Positions 1 through 12,984 of a DNA stretch of 64,000 nt are shown here, piece by piece (the first letter of the stretch is position 1; each line of letters begins with the position of its first letter). Location: NCBI RefSeq assembly GCF_021917145.1, contig NC_061075.1, forward strand, positions 1,664,215-1,728,214, read 5' to 3'. The notes below the pieces were generated by a model that worked only from the letters and a program-made list of their open reading frames with translations, did not search any database and was not told the origin of the DNA. The DNA is from Hypomesus transpacificus. Lineage: Eukaryota > Chordata > Actinopteri > Osmeriformes > Osmeridae. The position numbers and the translations under genes were made by a program.

Positions 1-1392
1 CATGCGGGCTATGTGAGTGAGAAGAGAGAGCCGTACTTGTGTGGTCTGGAGAGAAGGACACAGACTGCCATTGACCTTTTTAAAATAGTCAAACTACGTT
101 TCACCAATGAAACCTTGGAATATACCCCATGTCATGTGATAGGGCCTTTCAGAGAGGCTGTTTGCTTATTTTTAGTAGGGCAATTTGTTCACGTCAGGAT
201 ACAAAAATCTGTTTAGCCACCTGTCATTCATTCATTCACTCGCGCTCACTCTTGTATTCATTCTGTCATTCAGTCAATCATTCTTCCACCCGACAGGAGT
301 GTACTGATCATGAACTAAGTTATCAGTTATTTGGGATCTAAAGATAGCTGTTGGATATCTTCCACCTCCCGTCCGGTAAGTGAAGATACACTGGTGGAGA
401 CAGATTCACCAGTTTGCTGCCCAGCACCCCAGAATCCTATGACGTCACTCTGACAGCTGTGGACGTAAAGCTATTAAAACCTAAACCCTCCAGGCCCTTC
501 AGAGAGAAGCTTCTGGTCCAGACATTCTAAACGTCTGAACGGGAGACAGATCATATCCGGGTTAAACCCCTCTGACCCTCCACATCGAAGCCAGCGCTCC
601 TTCTCCAACGTAGGTGACTGGGCTTGTGCTGCACTTCCTGACTTGTGGGATGATCGCTATGTCTAGTTCAGACTCCCGACCTTCAGGCTTTGACTCTTGC
701 GACCCCCGAGCGCATTCACAAACCGCGGGAGCTGATGAGGCGTTGACAGGGTCGTCCGGGAGACTGACGGCAGTGCGTTGAGGAGAACCTCGCTCGGAAG
801 GTGAGGGGACCCGAGGCTCTGGGGCTGAAGATGGACCTGATCCACAGCCATTGTTGACGTGTCTCTGCCCCCCTTGGTTAGTCGTCTGTTTGTGTCAGTG
901 GGAGCCTGTTAGTGGGTCTGAACTGGTCTGATTAACAGTGTGACGAGAGGGTTTTCCTTACTTGAGGTCATGCCAGGGGAACACAGATAGGTTAATCATT
1001 CACATGTCGATGACCGGTGTCAGAGGTGACCTTCAACCTCCCTCTCTCTCTCTCTGCCTTTTTCACTCTTTACCCCTATCCCTCTCTCTCTTCCTTTCTC
1101 TCTCTTCACTCCTCTCTCTCCCTCTGTTTCACTCTCTCTCTCTCTTCCTTTCTCTCTCTGTTCCTTTCTCTCTCTTCACCCCTCTCTCTCTCTCCCTCTG
1201 TTTCACTCTCCCTCTCTTCAGCCCTCCCCCTCTTCAGCCCTCCCCCTCTCCCTCTCTTTCACTGTCCCCCCCTCTCTCCCTCTTTGTCCACACAATCACA
1301 CGCACACATTGACTAATGCCTGACCTGCGGTCCCTTTACGGGGCAGATCAATCTAGCTGCCACACAGCCTTGGAGGGGTCATCCACCAGGCG
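1..1392. other. Left flank, upstream of the first KCNMB2-like coding exon
   Basis: No coding sequence can be supported here. A GTAAGT donor-like site occurs near 376 and could end an untranslated first exon, but nothing confirms it. A long CT tract (separate entry) precedes an AG at 1345-1346 that could be the acceptor of the exon carrying the first ATG at 1393. The stretch is probably promoter-distal 5' region or 5' untranslated sequence of the KCNMB2-like gene; this is inference only. Confidence 0.4.
1033..1291. repeat. CT-rich low-complexity tract
   Basis: About 260 bp of interrupted CT/CTTT/CCCTCT sequence. It ends about 55 bp before a possible splice acceptor (1345-1346), so on the + strand it could serve as an unusually long polypyrimidine region. 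Open frames across it are low-complexity artefacts. Confidence 0.8.
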
Positions 1393-4300
1393 ATGAGCAG
1401 TGGTAGTGTAATAGAAGCCATGCTGGACGAAGCTCGGCACTCTCTCAAGGCTCTCTACCACACACACACCCCAGAACCACAGCTCAGGTGAGATTCATCC
1501 TGCTTGCGTTGAAAAGGAACTGAATGCAGTCTTAAGAGTTACAGATTTGATAGTTCTGAATGTGGATGTGCCAGTTGATTGTAAACAACAAGTCACTTGA
1601 TGTATTTCAGGTGGACTTAGTTTACCTTGATTTCCCTAATACGACTTGACTATAGACTACACTCTAACATCTGTGGGCAATGTTTCTTGAACTTATTGTA
1701 ACCGGCTCTAGAATCTTCCACAACGTCATGGCCTCATCTCACTCCCACTGTTCAACTAATATTTACTCTACACTGCCTGCTCCCCGCTCAGCCAGTCATT
1801 CATTCACTTGCTTTGCTTCATGGAGTATGCATGTGCACTTTAAATTAGACTAGTTCAATATTTACACTGAGGTATATTGACGTCCACCGCTAATGCTGGT
1901 GTTGCTAGGTGTTCCCCGGAGACACAGCTGTGTCCTCACTTCAAGTCGGTCTCATTTTTACATATTCCATAAATGTTTACGCTCCCAACAAAATTGGGAT
2001 TTTAAAATACAGTGTTGAAGAGGGGGCCTGTCAGTTGTACTTTGAAAACTTGTTAGGAAGATTTAATGGAGATTTCACAGCAGTGATTGGTTTATGTCTG
2101 TGTGTCTGACCTGGCTACTTTACCAGAAAATAAATATTGCTGACTATTTGAATGTGTTCAGAGACCCATGTGCTTGTTTAATGGACTGCACTGGTAAGGT
2201 AACAGGACACAGGGCTGTTACAGGTGGTGACTGTTTGAGGGATTAAGCTTTGTAAATATACAAAGGTGAAGGGGTGAGAGGTCATTCACCACCAGAACAC
2301 AAACAGCATCAGTTGAACAGAATAGTATTTCGAAACACATACACACACATACACACACCCACACACAGACACACGCACACACACACAGACACACGCAAAC
2401 ACACTTGAATCGAGAATGATGGATTGTAAAAATGGCGGGAAGAGCAAGGGAGGTATTTTAAAGAGAGCTCAGTAACAAGGTCAGACCCAATCACACTAAT
2501 CCTGACATGCTGAAAGGCCCGTGCTCCCAAAAGGAGTCCAAACACCCATCGAGTTCACGAAGAGGGTGTGTGTATCTGTGAGTGTGTGTGTGTTTGGGGT
2601 TTGAAAAGACATGTCTGGCCTCCGTTTCAAGCCTTTCCTCCGGTGCTAAATGTTACTCTCTGTTGCCCATAGTCTGTTGCTTCCTCTGAGTCATCGTTCC
2701 CTAATCATTCGCTCAGAGAAGCCTCCTCCCGCCCTCGCACCGGGCCACATCTGAGTCCCTGTTATTATCCCCCCCCACCCCCGCCCCACCACCCCCACCC
2801 TCATCTACCCATCCCTGGTGAAAGCCCCGGGTCTCCAGAACACTCCAGCCTCCCATGCGGGCACTCAAATAGCACCAGCACCTGGCTCTCACGCACCCGC
2901 CTCCAGCGGCCACTGAGGCAACGTGGCATTCCTCTCCCCCCAAAATCCTACCCCACCGAGCTCCCCCTTGCCCTGTAGCCGCCCCCTCCCCCCCACCCGC
3001 TCGTTCCGAGCAGCAGAATTTTTCCGTCACCGCGGGAAACCGTTACCCACTCGCATGGGTGGATGACATGCCGTCGCATTTGTAAATTACACGTTTCCAA
3101 ATTTGAGGATTGTCCCTTTGACGCCATTTTACCTAATCCCCCCTGAAAATGCCCGCCCCCCCCTCTAAGTGAATCCCCGTCACCCAGCTCTGCGAACTTG
3201 ACGGAAAGCATTTGTGTCGGAAAAAGCACTTCACGCTTAAAAGGGCAACAATCTTTAATTCCCAGGTAGGCCGATTCAGGTTAATGTCGTTGATTAATAT
3301 TTCATCGTGGCAGGCTTTGTTTGTGTTCTGGAGCCATTAGCTTGTCTAATGGAGCAGCTAATGCTGTTTGGATTCCGTCCGAGGTGCCTGGAGCTGTCTA
3401 GGTGATGTGCTCTCACACAAACGCCCTCTGTCATTCACAAAACATTATTGTTTTCTTTGTTTGTAAAGCTTTAAAAGCTTTTAAAGACACGTAAATCACT
3501 AATGAGTGGCTCATAAAAAAAGTGTAGAAATTAAGGTTGGTGCATTTTGATTTTATTTGTGTGTGTGTGTGTGTGTCAATTTCTTGTGATCCAGGGAGTT
3601 TCAGACCTGTTCACCATCCCTGTGGTGTTTTCTGACCTTCATGGGACAGCTTTTATGAATGAACATTCCTTTCCATGTGACCTCCAGGGCTTGAATTTGA
3701 GAATGGATGGCATGTGCTCATAAATTTCCCAACAACTCTCATTCGTTCACGCAAACACACACACAAACACAATTCCCATGCGGGGGGCACCTTGTTGATG
3801 ACTTGTGTAACCCTTCTGAATCAGGGTTTTATAACCCTACTGACATGCTAGTCCCCTTGGCCATATCACCTGCAAGTTCATACCAGCTTAGATCTTTTTA
3901 GTAATTCTGGCAGTCACTGAGCATGCCCAGTAGTACCATAAGAAAACACAGGGTTAAATTCTCCCCTAATGAGAGTAATAGACCAGAAAAAAACTCCCAT
4001 TAAAACATCATTATAACTGCCTGTTGATGGTGTGTGTTTTATGTTGGTTTTTGTTAAAGGGACAGTTCACTGAAACCTTCCGGTACACAGCTAGTTGGAA
4101 GTCAGTGTCGAGGGTTACACAAGCTGTCACACCTGTACTCCATCTAAAGATGATTACGTTAACCTGTGCATTCAGTTTTAAATGACCAACTTGTTGCGTC
4201 GTAGCATTGAAGGGGCATAATTGGCTTTGTTGCGATTGCGTGGCAGTGTCCATGGAGTGCCATTAGCTTTGCTACCTTCATTAGAGCCCAGTGCTCCCAC

Positions 4301-7300
4301 TCACCTCTCACACAGCGCATAATTACACACCTAATCTAGCATGAAATGACAGGACCACTAATGACATCAACAAGGATCATTCGAAAGGAAAACGTGGTTG
4401 ATTTCAGCCGAAATGTAAAGCCTAAAGGAGTGTTTTACCCAGTAGAAATGTGTAAAGAAGTGTTTTATTATGTGGGTCTCGTCTTGTATCCAGCTAGACA
4501 TACTGTTTACAAACCCTAGAGAGCTCATTGTTTCGAAAGATTATGTCCAGAACTCTCGCCACAGCGAGACAAAGTGTGTTGGCTCAGTCGAGTAATAGCC
4601 TAGTGTAGGTATTGCTTTTGCGCAATTATGGAAACCATCGCAGAAGGAGATGGACAGTGTATTGCTGTGAAGCATCTGTGTGTCTCTGGTGGTTGTCCAA
4701 CAGACAGTTAGGTGAGTGCAGAGTATCATCTGTTCTCATTTTCAGCATGTCAGAAGCAGTGCCGCCGCTAGCCATTTTGGTGCCCTAAGCATAATTCCTT
4801 TATGGTGATGCCCCCCCCCCCTCTCTCCCACCACCACCACCACAGCTGCCCTGTCAATGCATCCACATTCTGTGTTTGATATGATGCTAGTTACGGAGTT
4901 AACGCGAGCGAGCAATGCGCGCAAGCAAAATCCTTTGGCCTTTATTTGAGTGCAAAAAGGTTTTTGGAGCTTCATGTAAAATAAACTGCCGTTTTTCAAT
5001 TGGTAAAAACTTGTCTAGTGAAGGTGATGCCTTTTTGTCTCTTAATTTTTTAGCCCCACCCTTACGTTTCTTAGCATGGTTTTCCAAATTAATTATAAAC
5101 ATTTAAAACTGAAAGCATGCAGCCAAGGAGTTCCAAGGTCACATGAAATGCTGTTTTTGGATGCTTTGATATAGGCCTTAGTGGTCCCCTAATACTGTAT
5201 CTGAAGTCTCTTTCCAGAAATTCAGCCTTGGTGCAGAATTATAGCCACTACGAGTAGTCCCACAATGAGTTTTCCTCAGAACGCGCTGTTTGTGTCTGTA
5301 GGTTTAAATGCTCATGAGGAGGAGAGAGGCGGCAAAGCAGAGAGGGGAAGCAACCTTCATCCTTGTGACCTCACACATTTGTGTTCATTTTTCAAAGGCG
5401 GAGAAGAACACCCAGGGCTTGGTTTACACCCATCGAAAATTCTAGCCACTGGGGGACCAAAGGCAGGCTAGAGGAACTCATGTTAAATAACCTCCTAAAG
5501 TGAAGTTTTCATGTCATGTGACCTTTAAAAACTATTTGATAAATCGAATATAAAAGCATCATAGAATGTACAGTAAAGTAACAGCTAGCTGGCATCAGTT
5601 AGGCCTACTTCAAATGCATAGATAATGTTAAACAGTAAAATCTCAATTTAGCTTGCACCTAACATATTTGAGTGTGCTAACGTTAGCAATAACGTCAGCT
5701 AGTTCAAGGTGTATGCATAGGCTAACCATTAAATTAGCAGCACATTTTCCGTATTTAACAATGATTAAACATGGACTTACCTGAAAGTGATGCACGGGCA
5801 TCATCTCGCAGTTTCTGTCTTTCTTTTTTCTGCCCCTGACTCCTGTTGTCTTTATGAGGCCATTTTCGAAAAATTGACCTAGCCGTCAAAGTTCGTCAGG
5901 CCACTGAGATAGGAAAGGGCACCCACGGCGAGCTTGGGAAATTGAGTTTGTATTTAATTTTTTTTTGTAACGTTTTTTGAGCAATCAAATATATCTGTCG
6001 TTTTGCCTGTTTTGTGATATCCATGCCTAAATGGTGCCTAATATTAATAAAGGCCTTCTGAAATATCGGCATTATAATTATAATAAATATGATGATTTTT
6101 CAGTTGGCATTTTTGTGGTGCCCCCTCAGGACTTGGTGTCCTACGCACAGCACGTAGTGCGCGTTATGGCAGCGGCGGCACTGGTCAGAAGTCCAGAAGG
6201 CCATCATAGAATGAGCGTTTGGAGTTAGCATTAGCGCTCGGCGAAGTTGATGACACAAAAAGACTTGCAAGGAAAATCAATGTTGAAATCTTGACACAAG
6301 ACTGTTGTGAGGCTTCTAAAGTGGTTTTAAACTGGTACACAACAACAACACCTCATTAAGCATACAAGAAGCTAAACTCCTTTGGAGTGGTCGCTTGACA
6401 TTCACAGCTTTCCCCAGAGATTCCGTAAGTCTCTATTTGAGGAAAATAGGAAATGAAAATGCATACTCCCTGAGGAGGAGTAGCTGAACATTTGGCATGG
6501 TTAAGAGGTGTGTTTATGGAGCATAGTAAACTTAACGGCGTAAGCCTGAACCGACTCATAGTCCAGATGTTGCTACTGATCACAGATGGTCACCACTGCT
6601 TGTAATGCATGCAGAGTAAGATGTATGGCTTTAGATTTCAAGGTGACCTGAATGACAGCCAAAATTCACAAATGTGCTGCGATTTGACCTAAGATACATT
6701 CCAGAGGAACCACAGGAATCCTAGGGTGATCCGGTCGACTGTCACTTCCTGTCTGAGATCAGCCTCGTCTCCTGTCTGTCCCTACTCCAGATCTGCTCCA
6801 TCGTCTCCCAGGGCAACACAGTCCAGCCTCATCCGTGCTCCTCCCTCCCTGACCACCTTCATCCAAGGACTGCTATTGCGTGTCACCCAAACTCATCCTT
6901 TCGTACGCTGAAGTCACAAAACTGTTCTTCATCACGGGTTACCAAAGTTTGACTTATCTACTAAACATTGCATTCCCCAGATAGTACTTTGGTACCCAGA
7001 TGGTACTTTTGTATAACTTTCTTTTTTGGGCGTTATTGAACAGAGATGTTCACAGAGAGAGGGGGAGACATGCAGAAATGGCCTGAGCCGGAATCGAACA
7101 CAGGCTGTTGCACTAGGGCCACATTGTTCTGCAGTTTTCGTCAACTTTAGCATATTGGAAGGCCAAGTCAGCTTTCACTGTGCTGTTGGATTCACGTGGA
7201 TCTACAGGAGCGGCGGTGTGTGCCAGGTGACCTGGTTCAGGGAAGGGCTGACACGTGTGAACAGCATGGAAGTACAGGAGCACCTCTCTGCCTAATGAAA

Positions 7301-10300
7301 TGACACGCATCACTCTGCCCTGGTCTCGCCAGACACCTGGGGTGACTAGTTATCTCCCCTGGATATACACAGAGCCAGTGTGTGTGTGTGTCCTAGTGTT
7401 TTTTTTAAAATTCTGCTCTCTGAATGCTAGCCACGTGTGCATCGACACAGACACACAGACGTGAACACAACGAACTGAACGTCTCTTTTGTTGTGCTCCA
7501 GTCAGCGAGTAAGCCACGCTTGATATTTGTACGCCCGTATTTCACACTTTCACCCTCCCCCGAGCCTATCGAAGAGCCGAAGTTGGCTGGTGAGGGGAGA
7601 GGAGGGAGAAGGAGGTGCAGGGAGATTAATTCAAAAGGGAGGAGATGGATGAAGTGGTGGGCGAGCGGGCAGGCAAAAGGGAGGAAGGAAGACGGAGGGA
7701 GGAAGGGAGGGAGGGTGGGAGGGAGGATTGGTGGTGGATGGAGGGGATGGGTGAATCGCTGGTGGCTGTTAGTGGTGAACATTGTTGGAGGATCAATGTG
7801 CTCACGCAGGTCCCGGTCTGGAAGTCTCCTCATTATGCCTGCTCTGCTCTGCCGTCCCACTATGAATAGTCAATTCCAAATGAACGGGCAGGAAATGGAG
7901 AAACAGGCGAGTGGGTTTGACGCACATCCTGAGGTGTGTGTGCGTGTGTGTTAGTGGGCGTGTGTGTTCCCTCCCTTTCCCTCACTCTCTGTCTCTCTGC
8001 TCTGCTTACTCACTCACTTGCTCTCTCTCCCTCCCTATCATTTTCTCTAATTTTATTTCTCTCTCTCTCTCATTGTATCTCTCTCTCTCTCCTTCCCCTC
8101 TCCCTCCCTCTCCATGGTTTCCGTCCCCACTTGCAGTCCTTGGATTACTCCAACCCAATCGCCAGTTTGCTTGTGACTCCTGTGGATATGCTGTGGGTTC
8201 TCAGCGAAAGAGAGAGACACTTGCCTCTCTGTCAGTGACTGACTGGATGAGATTGAACTCTGCTTTTCTGTGAAGAACAGCTGCCCAGCCTCACGTTGGC
8301 TGAGATCCGGCCCTGACCAAGTTTGGGGCTGTGCCAAAGGGGGTTTGGAGCTGTGAGGTGATGCGTCGCTGCTTCCCAGGGGGTCCTGGATCGGGGCAAA
8401 TGGGTAACAGAGTTTGTATGTCGTCGGCAGGGGGTTGCAGCAGCCCAGCGTGAACTCCTCCGACAGTGGTGGACTACAAATCCCAGCGTCCTCGCAGAGC
8501 ATGTTCCTCTGGGCAGGAAGTAAAGGAGTACAGGGAGGAGGAAGTGAGAGGAGGTATTGTATCCCTTATGAGTTTGTCAGCAACAAACTCATAAGGGACC
8601 ATTATTTATAACTAATTTTTTTCTTTTAAGAATGCTTCTCTCCAGTTAGTTAAAAGTTTGCTGCTGAATGAAGTAGTTATAATTAATGGTTAAATGCAAA
8701 ACAAGTGCGCATCAATAAAAGCTATTGAGAAACCAATCATAGGATGGTGAAATCTACATCGATCAGTCAAACGTTACCTTATTGATATAAACTGATGCTT
8801 TTTAAAATGTAGTTTAAACCTGACTGTCGTGTGTGCACGTGTGTGTGAATATGCATGTGTGTGTCCAAACCTGTTGGCCTTCGTCAGGGCCGTCTACCAG
8901 AGTATCCGGGAGTATGACGTGTTGGACAAGAGGAAGACTGTGACAGCGCTGAGAGCAGGGGAGGACAGAGCCATACTGCTGGGCCTCAGCATGGTCCTCA
9001 TGTCTGTCATGATGTACTTTGTGCTGGGCATCACCCTGGTGCGCTCCTACTCCGACAGGTAACGGGTGTGTGTGTGTGTGTGCGTGTGTGTGTGAGTGTG
9101 TGTGTGTGTGTGTGTGAGTGTATGCACCTCCTCTCTCTCTCTATTTCGGTCTGTCTTTTGTTCTACGTGTGCGTGCGTATGTGTGCCTCTTTCTTTATCT
9201 CTGTGTCTCTCATTATATGTGTGTGTGCGCGTGGGCAGAATTCCCTGTCCTGCGCTCCAATTCCACATACGCCAGTAGATTCACTAAAGTAGAATCAAGC
9301 TTTTTTCCATCCAAGCATAGCGTTGCTCTGTCTGTCATGGGTTACATGTCTGTAACTTGGCTCAGGAATGTTCAGCGGGGACCAAAGTTGTCTGCCGTTG
9401 ACGATTAGGACAACAAACGAAGCAGAAAGCAGATTGGACGGAAAACAAAAATTCACAGGTCAGTGACTGTTGGCTCGCATGTCGCTAACCCCACCTCCCC
9501 TCCCCCCCCCCCCCTCCCCTCCCCCCCCCTCCCCAGTGTCTGGACCGAGGAGTCCAGCTGCACGGTGCTCAACTCCACCATTGTGGGGGACGTCAACTGC
9601 AGCTACAGCTGCGGCTCGGAGTGCTGGAAGAACTCGCGCTACCCCTGCCTGCAGGTCTACGTCAGCCTCAACTCCTCGGGGAAGGTGCTCCGCCTGGCCC
9701 ACAACGAGGAGGCCCAGGACAGCAACCCCGAGGTGGGACAAACCCCGCAAGCGTACCCCCCTGACCTTTAACCCTCCCACAGTCAGAGTAGAGATAGGAA
9801 AAATAATTGGACATTGAATCCCAGACATTCCAGGCATTCAACCAGGAAATCGTCCTAATTTAAAGGCACATTGCAATGAAATGATGTGTTTGCTCTGTCA
9901 AGAGTTTCTTAGCAGGGGTTTTAGTACTTCCAACCCTTCTGTTGAGCGGAACTGAAATGGGCGACCGAGCTCAAGCTCACCCAAAGAGTTTTTGATGGCG
10001 TTTCCAAAATAAGCATGTCGAAAAGCGCGGGTGGCGCGTGTGTACTAACGTGCGTCACCCGTGCGGCCTGTGTGTCCCCCCCCCCCCTCCAGTGTTTCTA
10101 CGTGCCTAAGTGTCGCAAGGACTACGCCGCCGCCGTCGCCATGGCGACGAACATCTCGGAGCGTCTCAGGAGGCAGCAGACGGTGCCGTGCTACTCGGAC
10201 CCCGAGCAGAGGGAAGACAGCGCCATCCTGACCCGCCTCTACGGACAGCTCGCCGTCTTCCACTCCCTCTTCTGGCCCACCTGCACCCTGATTGGTGGGA

Positions 10301-10377
10301 CCACCATCGTCGCCATGGTGAAGCTCACGCAGCACCTGTCGATCATGTGCGACCAGGCGAGCCGGATCGGCAGGTGA
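1393..10377 (+). CDS. kcnmb2: Calcium-activated potassium (BK) channel beta subunit, KCNMB2-like, 4 coding exons
   Basis: Exons: 1393-1487, 8888-9058, 9537-9732, 10093-10377, joined in phase to give 248 residues (human KCNMB2 has 235). BK beta subunits are two-pass membrane proteins that tune calcium and voltage gating of the KCNMA1 pore. Residues 45-64 (DKRKTVTALRAGEDRAILLG) match the KCNMB2 signature. TM1 is about 60-83, followed by a cysteine-rich extracellular loop with NST and NCS glycosylation sites and the motif YPCLQVYV. TM2 is about 211-234 (LFWPTC...GTTIVAMVKLTQHLS). Exons 2-4 are certain. Exon 1 is inferred from an ATG, a CAG|GTGAGA donor and exact phase (AG|G); it lacks the FIW ball residues of human KCNMB2, so another first exon may exist outside the window. 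The gene converges on ZMAT3, as in human. KCNMB3 is less likely, because the DKRKTVTAL segment is beta-2 type. Confidence 0.88.
4757..6183. mobile_element. Non-autonomous hAT-type DNA transposon with perfect 8-bp target duplication
   Basis: Terminal inverted repeats begin CAGTGCCGCCGCT at 4757 and end with its exact complement at 6183. The 8-bp duplication GTCAGAAG flanks it at 4749-4756 and 6184-6191. CAG..CTG ends and an 8-bp duplication are hAT hallmarks. The 1.4-kb interior has no transposase-like reading frame. It lies in KCNMB2 intron 1. A second inverted-repeat element is nested inside it (5135-5525). Confidence 0.88.
5135..5525. mobile_element. Nested small inverted-repeat element (MITE-like)
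   Basis: The ends AAGGTCACATGA (5135) and TCATGTGACCTT (to 5525) are exact complements about 390 bp apart, inside the larger hAT element. The interior is non-coding. No clear target duplication is visible, so the superfamily is not assigned. Confidence 0.6.
7030..7125. repeat. Fragment of a dispersed teleost repeat
   Basis: The stretch reads like a fish dispersed repeat, with 'gttattgaacagag', 'gagggggagacatgcag' and a B-box-like complement (GGAATCGAAC) near 7089. A related fragment occurs at about 35583-35690. Boundaries are not resolved. Confidence 0.35.
8562..8598. repeat. Perfect 16-bp inverted repeat (hairpin) in KCNMB2 intron 1
   Basis: Arms TCCCTTATGAGTTTGT (8562-8577) and ACAAACTCATAAGGGA (8583-8598) are exact complements separated by 5 nt (CAGCA). 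It lies 290 bp upstream of KCNMB2 exon 2 in otherwise unremarkable intron. Confidence 0.85.
9064..9120. repeat. GT microsatellite in KCNMB2 intron 2
   Basis: Interrupted (GT)n begins five bases after the donor of exon 8888-9058, so the intron starts almost directly with TG repeats. Confidence 0.9.
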
Positions 10378-12752
10378 AATGGGCCGACGGGGGGTTGCTG
10401 TCGTGACAACCGTGCGAGGAGAAGGTTCCGGACAGTCAGACGTGGTCCACCTCTTCTATGTTTGGACTCTGGATTTGAACCCATGTCTCCCATGTAATAC
10501 AAAACATACCAGAGCACTGACTGGACCATCAAACCAGCAGCAATGTCGTCTAGAGAGTCTTGGACCTCTACTGTGATTCTCCGGCACACTCGGCCAACAG
10601 CAAGGAACCTCGCTAGTCTCCATGGGATGGAGGCGGTTCGGTGACCCTGCTTGTGTTAGCTTGCTTGGTCAGTGCCTTGGAATCGAGCAGCAAATCAAGT
10701 CCAATCAATCATCGATTTGCACCACAGAAGTATGCGTGTGTGTGTGTGTATGGGGGAGCGGCCTGACCTTGGACTGGTGACCATGCCCTTCAGCTGCCCC
10801 TGGCATCTTGGCGGGCTCTCCCAGAGAAGCACCGCTGGACTGGCAGCGAGGATAGGTGAATCACTGTGAGCTTGAGACACGTACACACACTCACACACAC
10901 ACACTCACACACACACATGTAGCTTTGTAAAGCCTCCAGAAACAGAGCCAGGGTGTGAGAAGACGAGGATCAGGGAGCGTGTGCAGCAGCGGCCCTGACC
11001 CGCCCTTGACCCGCTACCGTCGGCGCTACTGAACCAGCCAGGTTGTGGCGACAACTTAGTGACATGTGGACAAATGTTTCGAACCACCCACCTCCCTAGA
11101 TTCTGCTCCAAGCCTGTCGTCTCCTGTTACCCACAGTGTCAGGTGGAAGCTTGCACAACCCCGGGGGGGGGGGGGGGGGGTGTAGAGCTTTCCAGGGCCC
11201 CCTCACCAGGGATGTGACCTCCCCCTCCACAGCCCTGAACAGGAGCCACCCTCGGCCCCCACCCTCGGCCCCTAGCATGCTCCACAGACACGGGAAGAAT
11301 TTGGATCCGTTTAAGGGTAAGATGGTGAAAATGACCCCCAGCTTATGAGAGGGTCAAAGGGTCGCTTCTGCTAACTTGCTAATACCTAACATGTTGTCTC
11401 AGATCCGCAGAGGGGTGCGACAACTGGGGTTAGGTGTTCTTCCTGGAGAGGTCTGGGAAACGGAGACTCCCATGACCAAGCGAATTATCTGGGAGGGCTT
11501 GTTTTTGTACCAGTTTGTCCGTCAGGAGAAAAGGGTTTGTCACAAGTGAATGATATAGTTTGACAACCTAGATGTCTTAGAAGTCCAAAATGCCTTATGT
11601 AATGTTCTGATGACTAAGTCCCTGTACTGTTCTAAAGCTAGTAAAGAAAAAAGGGGATTGCTTGAAATGTAGGCCATTAGCTGCAGCACACTGAAACACA
11701 AATCCATTAGAGAGGTGGGGGGTATTCACAGAAGGGTGATTGATCACAGTCATTCAGACCGATTTGGAGAAACGTCAATTATTCATCATTGGCGACACAG
11801 CTGGGCAGCCACTGCTATTTCTGTTGGTTGGTTGTGCTGTCGTCAACTTCATCACGTCTCATGTGTGTATCATGTATGTATCATTTATGTATTATGAAGT
11901 GTTTAAAACTTCTGTTGGACCTGCCTGCTCAGAAAGCTTCTGAGCTGAACATCCGGTAGTTTCCGGATGATTCAGGCGGTGGTGATAGGTCTTCACAAAC
12001 ACACACACACACACAAATGCAGGTACACTCCTCTACGATGGTCTCTCCTCCTCCCCCCCCCCCCCCCCCCCTTCGGCTGTAGACACCCATAGACACCATC
12101 AGAGAGTAGCAGGTGAGCTGATGAGCCTGCCGTGGAGGTGAGAGGCCCCTCTGTTTGGGGCTGCTAGCAGGGCAATCAGCTGGTTCTCCTGGTGATGGAT
12201 CGACCTGCAGGGGAGTGGGATCACTCAGGTCTCCCCCTGCAGTCAGCTGACTGGGGAGACGGACTGGGCAGGACTGGGCTCTCATCACAGCTATGCTTCT
12301 GAGAAGGACGTGGACTGATTAGATGGGAAGAAGGGAGTTCCATCTCTGGATGCCGCGTGGGCAGGGAATCATGATGTTCGTTTGATTTGAGGCCTTGTTT
12401 GATTGAGGGGCAAGATTGTTTTTTACAAGGTTTTTTTTAAGAATTCAAACCAAGATATTGTATGATTTTTTACTTGAGCATAATTTGTGTATTATTTTTA
12501 TGTACAAAAGACTTTAATACGAAACTAACTAAAGTACATTTAGTTCTATGTTTATTGGTTAAACAAGCACAGTAAATTTGAAGTAAACTTCAGTACATTT
12601 CCTTCAGAAAATAACAAGCATTTTCATTTTGTCCTTGTTTAGCTGAGGTAAAGGCTCTTTGCCTTTCATCGCTATTGAGTATAAGTATAGAAGCCAAGAC
12701 TGGACGTGGAACATGTGTCTGTAGATACACTTAAATGAAGCACAAAGGGAAA

Positions 12753-12905
12753 TGAGTTCAAGTTCAAGTTCAAGTTCAAGTCTTTTATTTGTCAGGTGCA
12801 CAGAGCAACACAAGGTTAGACTGGGCACTGAAATTCTTAAGACAAGACAACGCAAGCACTTGGCATAACATAACATATAAGTACACAGAACAAATTTACA
12901 TCTAT
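12753..12905. repeat. Dispersed teleost repeat with (TTCAAG)n head
   Basis: Four to five TTCAAG units run into 'tcttttatttgtcaggtgca' and 'gaaattcttaagacaagac', an arrangement I recognise as a fish interspersed repeat. The family is not assigned; it may be a non-LTR retrotransposon end. Confidence 0.5.
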
Positions 12906-12984
12906 GCTGAGCTTAGATAAGTAAAGGGAAATGACTGCAACAGCACAGAATAAACCTGGGCTGTGGAGCCAGAGAACACAATAA

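Noticed and set aside
7405-7954. Overlapping 151- and 176-codon frames on opposite strands
   Set aside because: They follow GGA-rich low-complexity DNA in KCNMB2 intron 1, with biased composition and no recognisable motif.
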